The notes under the pieces were generated by a model. The model had not been told where the DNA came from. It made no database searches and saw only the letters and a list, made by a program, of their open reading frames with translations. Of a stretch of DNA of 64,000 nucleotides, positions 57,451 through 64,000 are shown in pieces. Origin of the DNA: Romanomermis culicivorax (Eukaryota; Nematoda; Enoplea; Mermithida; Mermithidae); assembly GCA_963922205.1 (NCBI GenBank), contig CAWUHX010000086.1, positions 186,001-250,000 of the forward strand, in the 5' to 3' direction. Every line of letters starts with the position of its first letter. Position 1 is the first letter of the stretch. The translations under genes were made by a program, and so were the position numbers.

Positions 57451-59967
57451 GTATCCCGCGTAAGGGATAGACAACTTTTGTTCCTTCTTGATAACGACAA
57501 GTTACGATAGATCTGGTTCACCAAAAGAATAATTAACCATCACCTGGTGATTCAGACATGTAGCAATAAATGAGTGATATAAGCGAGGCGGGTACTGCAC
57601 CAACAAAAGAATACTGATCAAATCGCAGCATGATTGAACTTTGAAGATGAGATAGAAATCAACGTTGTCCAGATGAAGAATGTGTCGAGTCTTCCCTCGA
57701 AGATTGTAATGCACTCTGACATCTACTTATCAGTAATCACCACCTGATACCACAAAGAATCAATTGGAGGGACACAGCTTTGAATGCAAATAGGGAAACA
57801 CTGGTGCAATTACCTGTAAGGTAGAACGAATATCGATGAAGAGTCTGCACTGTAGATAACTGCAGCTCAGAGATTGTTGGGTGCATTTAACTATGAAACA
57901 GGAAAATACCACAGATTAACTTGGTGATGATCACTCTACTCAAATACTCTAGCTTGCAGATGCATTATTTATGTTAATACAGTATGATATCGATGGGAAA
58001 CCATCACTGTCCTCCTAATCCTAATCTGAACTCGATATCGTCGTATTTTGGAACGGATCTTTTCTATTTCTAGTTAAAGACCAACTTGATATTCTTCCCA
58101 ATCTTCACCCATCACTCGTCTAGGAGTGATGGATGAAGATTCCAGTAAATCTGTCAATTTGTTCCCGAAACAATATTTTTTTGTATCTTAGCCAACCACC
58201 ATTCAGGGCTATTTCGTGGGTTATGTTTTCACCGAAAAATGCCACAACGCAACCTAGGCCACCTTTCGTCATACGGCGGCGGGCTGCCCTTTGTTTAGCT
58301 CGCCATTTAGCCCCAATTTGGCCCGCGTTCCCGTGACTTTATCCTGGCTTAGCCCGCCATTCAGCCCGAGATTTGCCTCAAGATTTAGCCCGCAGTTTGC
58401 CCCAAGTTTATCCCGTCAAATAGCCCACGATTTGCCCCGTTCTTGTATTCCTCTTTTTTGAAAAAAAAGAAAAAAAGGCCCAACCACCTTTCGTCATTCC
58501 GCCCTAAAAGTATATTTACTTCGGTCATTTCTTGTAGGCTCGTGGTCTATCCATGGCATAATAAAATTTTCGATCTTTTTTAGCTCTAGCAGTATATACA
58601 GTGTTTTTTTTTAATATTCCTTTTACACCATTTTACCGTCTCATTTTAGACATTTTAAAACTTCCTAAAAGTGTAAAATTAGAAATAAATTTTTATGCCA
58701 CATTATAGAGCATTGTATTCCGCATCTAATGAATAGCCAATGACAGTTACTGCCTGTCTAGGTTCTAAAAAATGTGAAAATTCCAAACTTTGGGGTGTTG
58801 TAGCCTTGCGAATTTGATTTCTCATGCAATTTGACAATCGTATTAATATTCAGCATACGAAACTTATTGAGTTCTTATTTTCAAAATTTATCAAACTGTG
58901 ATTTTTCCGCAATGGGGATCGCAATTATCAAAAACTTTTTATTTACATTTTTAGTAATAATTTCATACTCCAAGTCTTGCTACCCCCTGGCAATACGTGA
59001 ATTTCCGTAATTTTTTGTCAGCACGTAGAAGACATCGTATTGCGTGGAAATTTTCGATGCTTCTGAGCTTAATGATGATTTCTTGGAAAACAATTGCAAT
59101 TTTAGCACTCAAAATTTAATGTTTCGAGCATTGCTGTTGAAATTTACACTTAAAAATCCTATAATAAATTGTAGCGCATTCATTCGCCTAATATGGAATA
59201 CATTTACAGAAAACAATGTCAACCCGAAAAATTCGAAAATTTTAATTTTTTGTCTTACTGTAGCTGTGCAAGTTTTGATTTTTAGACGAAATGAATATCA
59301 TTTTCGCTCTTAACGCATTAACTTACACTGTGACGATGCGCAAAGGGTGCCATCATGCATTTTCATTTGAACCCGTAGACTTGATGTTGCTCATCCAAGT
59401 CAAGGGCACAGACCTGGATATTTGTGACGGGCACTGCTGCAGTCGCAACAGACGAGACAGGGTTGTTCAATAGATTGTGGAGAAGATGCTACTCGGTGAG
59501 CGAGAACTGTTACAACAGCAAACATGTGATTTTCAGGTGGGGTTTTTTTCCTATTACAGCTCTCTGTATAAAAGGCTAGATTTCTCCTGACATTGTATCT
59601 TAACACTCTTTCTGAATAAAATCATCAGATATTCTGTTTCCTTTCACGGTCGAGAAAACTTTTTTTATTGATTACAGTAATAAGTTTACTATATATATAT
59701 ATAGTTCTTTGCAGTTGCACCTATTGGTATCGTATTGCTGCATAATTCATATATATTTTTATGATCTGGATTTTGTGATTCGTTAGTCGGATTTGTTTTG
59801 AAAACAGCTCCTTGCGTTAGTGAGCTTAATTCTGGTATTATTATTCCGAGTTGGTTTGCAAGTTGATACCTTCAGATTTAGGGACTCTGATTTTCAATAT
59901 CAAACCTGTAGGAAGTAGTAGCAGATTAAATTACGGAGTTCGTTCGTCGTCTAGTATTAGTTCGTTC
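57451..59967. other. No gene recognised
   Basis: Frames at 57502-57714, 58133-58336, 59044-59313 and 59400-59606 show no motif. The stretch contains the GCCC minisatellite described separately and a short (TA)n run near 59692. Confidence 0.4.
58250..58440 (+). repeat. Degenerate GC-rich minisatellite
   Basis: About ten imperfect units of the type TTAGCCCGCCATT / TTTGCCCCAAG, roughly 14-20 bases each, in an otherwise AT-rich area. On the other strand the repeated core is GGGC(T/A)AA. Confidence 0.6.
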
Positions 59968-60329
59968 CGGCGTTTTTTTTGTACGCGGACATTTGTGCCA
60001 ACTGGCACAAGAGCCTGAAAAAATTTGTGCGAATGGCACAAAAACATTTTTTTACTACAAACATATGCTGAAAACTGCGGAAAAGTTTTATGCCGAAGTT
60101 TGATAAAAAGTTAGCGTTTAACGCATTAATTTTTTGTAAAAATCATGCCCAACCTATTTTTCAGATAAACCATGTCAGTGAGGTAAGAAAAAACTGTGTA
60201 AGAAAATAGCCCACCACGACTCTAAAAGAAATGGAATGCTGACAAAATTGACTGTAGAATTTTTCAGGAAGTTCAAACCGATTCAATTTTCGACTCGAGT
60301 ACGAATATGAATTATACTATCTAAAGATA

Positions 60330-60851
60330 AAGTGGGGTGACTTTGATCAGGGGCGACTTTGATCAGAGTATCGCATTTGATAACTATATGAGATCCATAC
60401 CTGTACTTGGGGGGAGGTTGGGGGGGACCCCCCCCCAACTTGGCCAACCCTGTAAGTAACCCAAAATCATTTTCCCCCCAACCCCCCCAGTTTGGAAAAA
60501 ATTAAAAAAATTTTCAAAAAAGTGTAGTTTTTTGGCCTTTTTTGGGAAAAATTTCGACTTTTTCCTACCCCCCCCCAAAATTTCGGATTTACCCCTCCCC
60601 CCCAACTGGTCGGAGGTCTTACAGGTATGAGGGTGGGTTGGGGGGGGGGGGGGCGATCCCCCTAACTTCGCCAACCATATACCCAACCCCCTCAGTTTGG
60701 AAAAAATTAAAAAAATTTGCAAAAAAGTGTATGTTTTTTGGCCTTTTTGGGAAAAATTTCGACTTTTTTCGACCCCCCCCAAATTTCCGATTTACCCACC
60801 CCCCCCAAATGGTCGGACCTCTTACAGGTATGGATCAAAGTCACCTCACTT
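60330..60851. mobile_element. TA-flanked foldback element inside A4
   Basis: Left AAGTGGGGTGACTTTGATC, right GATCAAAGTCACCTCACTT: a 19-bp inverted repeat with one mismatch, flanked by TA at 60328-60329 and 60852-60853. A second GGCGACTTTGATC follows the left tip. Nearly all of its interior is occupied by CATACCTG-family MITE sequence. Confidence 0.7.
60396..60832. mobile_element. MITE M5, CATACCTG family, head-to-tail dimer
   Basis: Starts CATACCTGTACTTGGGG; an internal right tip TCTTACAGGTATG closes a first unit at 60629; a second unit, lacking the left tip, runs on to TCTTACAGGTATG at 60832. Flanks (ATGAGATC and GATCAAAG) do not match over 8 bases and share only GATC, so the dimer may have arisen by unequal exchange or repair rather than clean insertion. 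Confidence 0.75.
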
Positions 60852-61567
60852 TACCTTATATAATATATTTAACAACAATGTAAAGACTAGAGAGAATAAA
60901 GTCGAAAATTGAATAAATTTTTGGTCGAAACATTGTACCATTACCAGCAATATCGATTTTCCCATTCGAATCAATCAAACACAAAAAGTAAGAATTTCAG
61001 TTTTGAATCCGAATCTGACTGAATTAACAGAGAATATTCAGAATTTCTTCCCATTCATCAGTCATTGACAGCCTCTTATAAAGTTTGCTGCAACGATAGG
61101 AAGTTCGAAAAGAAATCGTTCGCGTTCGGGTCTAATATACGAATAGTAAATATTATATTTATTAACTCGGCGCGTAGCGCCTAAAATTTTTTGCGTTTGC
61201 AGCCCCCTAAAACGTCTAAAAATTAATGAAATTTAATGTCTGACCAACCAAAAATTTTGTGCCAATTGGCACAAACGTTCAAAATTTTTTGTGCCATTCC
61301 AGATTTTTTGTGCCAAAAACCGTGTTTTGGCACAAAAAAACACTGGTTCGTTCCGTGGGGCGTGAACCAATCAGCGTTTTCCTTCGTGCCAAAAAACATG
61401 GTTTTGGCATGATAAAATTTGAATGGCACAAAATTTTTTGAGTGTTTATGCCAATTAGGACAAGCTTTTTGAGTGGTCGAAGATTAAATTTCTGAAAATG
61501 CACAATTTTTTCGGCCCAGTCGGCTATCGACTTGGCGCCAGGCGCCGAGTCATTAGTCAATGGCAGC

Positions 61568-61830
61568 AGGGTTTTTTTGCACTGGCCAGGTTGCAATGTG
61601 CAACTTGAGGAAAAATTTTGGTTGCAAAGATACATTTTTGGTTTCCCACTCTAAAATCAATAAATTTGCCTAACTTGATCGGAAAAAACCATCGTAAACT
61701 AGTTTTATTGTAATTTCATTCGATGCGCGTCGGGTTTAGGCTTTTCAAACCCAATTTTCTGAGTTTTAGAGAGAAAATGAAAAGATTAATACGACTAGAC
61801 TAGAGTAATTTGTTCGGCGCGTAGCGCTTA
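61568..61830 (+). repeat. Dispersed repeat G, copy 2
   Basis: Reads GGGTTTTTTTGCACTGGCCA, GCAATGTGCAACTTGAGG, TTTCATTCGATGCGCGTCGG and ends at a hairpin remnant TCGGCGC GTA GCGCTTA (61814-61830). Another hairpin (TTGGCGCCAGGCGCCGA) precedes it near 61532. Confidence 0.65.
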
Positions 61831-63278
61831 GCCACTGCCTGGAGTCTTAGCTACTGCCCCAAGTCAATGAGTTATAATACTCACTGCTTTTATTTTCCTC
61901 GAATTTGCCTTTTATTTGTCTGTCAATGACTGATGAATGAATAGAAATCTTCTTCATCTGTTCATTCAGTGGGATAGGGAACTATAATGTTCATTTTTGG
62001 TGTTTGATTTGCTTCCACGGACATATGTGCCAATTGGTACAAATGGCACAAAAATTAGTTCAAAAAAATTTTTACTCCTTAAAAACAGAACCCCAACTTC
62101 GAACACATTTGTGTTGTAATTCAATTCTAAAGATTTCCACGTTCTGATTTTTTCCAATAAGGAGGCTGATTAACATCTTATAATATTATACAGTTTATTG
62201 TAGCCGTCAAATTTTGAAAATTTCGTCACACCTGATTACGGCGGTGATTTTCGAAAAATCGTTTTTTCGACAGTATAAATGATGTCAATGACATCCATAA
62301 GTAGGATCTGATTTCATGTGGTCCAGCTAAATTTGGAGTGTAGAATCTAAATACCATTATTATTTTAAACTATTTTGAAAAGGTAAGTGATTTTTTCGAT
62401 TATTCAATTCACTTTTCCCCTAACTTCGAATACCCTGTTCGAAGTTAGGTAACATTTAGTTTCGTACAAATATCCGCAATTTTTCAACGAAAATTGACCA
62501 TGAAAGAAGGAAAAAAACAAAGTAAAAGCAAAGAAAAGTATAAAGCGAACGTCTGAATCGCAAACACGGGAAGCTTTAATTGCTGATGAAACAATTGATC
62601 GGTTAAAGAATTTAGGTGAAATCTGCAGGAGATAGGAGCGAAGCCAAACATCTGTCTGAAAGCTCTTCATGTGAGGAAGAATTTGTGATAGAAACCGATG
62701 CTATTTGTGATAAACAGAGAAAGAACATTATCTAAAAAACGTGGACTTGACGGGATTCGCGTCAATTTGAGATTTTTCAAGACTGCTTGCTTGACAACTT
62801 AGACAAGGATATTTATTACCATTGTGACAGCTGCACAACTACAGTCGTTTTTTCAAATCTTTAAAATATTCTTTCAAAGAAGCCTTAGAAGCCCATAATC
62901 TCCAGATTTCCGCCTCTCATCATTGTTAAATTTCATTTCCTTCCGCCTGTGCTGTTGAACTTAGATAATATCGCTTTGTAATATGATTGCCCATAACGGT
63001 TTTTTGTCATTTAGTTGATTGTTATACTCGTATCAGGTTTTTTTTGGTTTTTTCTCGACAGGCCATTACAGGCCAGGCCAATAGGAATTTTGACAAGCCA
63101 AAACTAAAAAGTTTGTAAACAAATGTTGTAGTTTTTTTCAACAAATTTACTCAACGACACTTTTCAAAATCACAGTAGAGGCCCGCATAACAGATGAATC
63201 ATTTTGAATACATTCTTAATCACACACAGAATAATAAGGCTCACAAATTAGGTCAGTCATTATTCAAATCAATCATCA
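61831..63278. other. No intact gene; possible old ORF debris
   Basis: A short fragment of the A-family left end (GGACATATGTGCCAATTGG) lies at about 62019-62037. Between 62513 and 62850 the plus strand has several stop-broken frames rich in Lys, Glu and Ser, ending DNLDKDIYYHCDSC. That is perhaps a dead transposase or zinc-binding protein, but I cannot name it. Confidence 0.35.
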
Positions 63279-63515
63279 GAGTTTTTTTGCACAAGCCAGG
63301 CTGATCTGTAACTTGGGGAAAAATTTGGTTGCACATATAGATTTTGAGTTGCTCAATCTAAAAGTGATAAATTCGCCAAATGATCAGAAAATGATTAAAA
63401 GTTACATCCCTTGTATTTCATTCAGTTCAAGCCAGTTTCAGACTTTTAAAACTGAATTTCCAGAGTTTTGAAGAAAAAATCAAAAGGCTGACTAGAGTGA
63501 CCTGTTCGGCACCTT
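63279..63515 (+). repeat. Dispersed repeat G, copy 3
   Basis: Collinear with copies 1 and 2: GTTTTTTTGCACAAGCCAGG, TAACTTGGGGAAAAATTTGG, TTTCATTCAGTTCAAG, ending near TTCGGCACC. Most diverged of the three. Confidence 0.6.
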
Positions 63516-63731
63516 TGTGATTTCGAGGCTTTTGAAATGTTTCAGCACATTCATACATGGCCACAGGGTATACATAGGGTATACATTATCCCTACCCTAA
63601 ACTTTAGAGTAACCATTTGCTATCTGGCGATTTTTGGACAAAATTACAAAAATTACAAAGAAAAATACATTGACAAAAAATAACTGATGCAAGCAATGCA
63701 CAGTATATGGTTGACAATAAGTATGAGAACA

Positions 63732-64000
63732 TCAAAATAAGTTACTGGTTGGCAAATACACATCATGTTCCATTTCAGTATCATCCAATTTCATTTCCTT
63801 TCTTGTTTTCTTTTTTCGATTATGAGGGTCATCAGTGCGCATGTGGTTTTCTGCAACCCATGCCTTTGCATATTTTGATGCTTTGAACTGTTCCAAATCA
63901 TTTGGGCCATTTATTCTTAAGCGCATCAAAGCATCCAGGCTTATTCCTTCGAGTCTTGATCGCCTTGATGTGCGTATATGGTTCATTATTGAAAAGCCTC
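63732..64000 (-). pseudogene. hAT transposase C-terminal end, open to the window edge
   Basis: In one minus-strand frame, from the edge inward: GFSIMNHIRTS, then LEGISLDALMRLRINGPNDL, FKASKYAKAWVAENHMRTDD, then a basic tail and stop at 63732. The order (ER)GFS-MN-I, a leucine-rich helix, GP, F--KY---W is that of the dimerisation end of KIAA1586/ZNF862-like hAT transposases. No stop interrupts it here, so the element could be intact, but only this end is visible; it is listed as pseudogene provisionally. It is a better-preserved relative of 3224-3679. Confidence 0.65.

Larger units (their letters stand above)
59968..61345 (+). mobile_element. hAT-like MITE A4 (subterminal word GTGCCAA) hosting a foldback element
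   Basis: Left tip CGGCGTTTTTTTTGTACGCG, right tip GGCACAAAAAAACACTG. Perfect 8-bp duplication GTTCGTTC at 59960-59967 and 61346-61353. GC hairpin GGCGC GTA GCGCC at 61169-61181. It matches A3 collinearly but lacks C2 and M4; instead it carries an unrelated insertion at 60330-60851. Confidence 0.88.

Noticed and set aside
60384-60883. Proline- and glycine-rich frames on both strands (similar ones at 11584-12104, 23574-24002, 28516-28888)
   Set aside because: They are translations of the G/C-run bodies of CATACCTG-family MITEs.
62513-62850. Plus-strand broken frames (TREALIADETIDRLKNLGE ... DIYYHCDSC)
   Set aside because: Possibly an old transposase, but stops interrupt it repeatedly and no diagnostic motif could be named.

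Overview
The window is nuclear DNA of an invertebrate animal: AT-rich, with intron-split genes that have ordinary GT-AG splice sites and a very heavy load of small DNA transposons. No bacterial, organellar or viral backbone is visible. Two clues weakly suggest a nematode: the amidating enzyme is a single bifunctional gene (insects split it into two), and a short run of GCCTAA (TTAGGC on the other strand, the nematode telomere hexamer) lies at 13955-14008. I do not name a species.

Three protein-coding genes are supported, all reconstructed exon by exon from the sequence. (1) Minus strand, 1-2838: 5' part of mitochondrial ClpX (zinc-finger and start of the AAA+ module), running off the left edge. 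(2) Minus strand, 23096-15018: a complete or nearly complete bifunctional peptidylglycine alpha-amidating monooxygenase (PAM) with signal peptide, PHM domain, linker, PAL domain, one membrane span and an acidic cytosolic tail in 19 exons; the acceptor of linker exon 9 could not be found. (3) Plus strand, 43322-54598: an ARID3/dead ringer transcription factor, 11 coding exons, 644 codons, all splice phases consistent. The three genes are functionally unrelated.

Between the genes the DNA is mostly transposon on transposon. I could set exact ends for many elements from terminal inverted repeats plus 8-bp (hAT-type) or TA target duplications. Region by region: 393-618 small MITE; 3224-3679 decayed hAT transposase; 4493-14008 a chain of hAT-like MITEs, with a Tigger/pogo element nested in one and a hAT element plus a MITE nested in another; 23633-25210 two G-rich MITEs around a reverse-transcriptase scrap; 26190-29395 a several-layer nest; 32012-32881 a foldback element; 35385-36541 a tandem duplication; 39668-40101 a tandem tRNA-like repeat; 40352-41378 two TA-flanked MITEs; 55474-57450 further MITEs and an element with long iterated inverted ends; 59968-61345 another nested hAT-like MITE; 63732-64000 an in-frame hAT transposase end cut by the window edge.

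The most unusual pattern is that several hAT-like MITE families share the same outer tip (CACTG or CAGTG followed by a T run) and an internal GC-rich hairpin (CCGGCGC, three variable bases, GCGCCGG), but each family carries its own short subterminal word (GTGCCAA, TTTCCACA, TTTCCTCA, GTTGCAA). This looks like a modular system in which binding words have been swapped on a common chassis.
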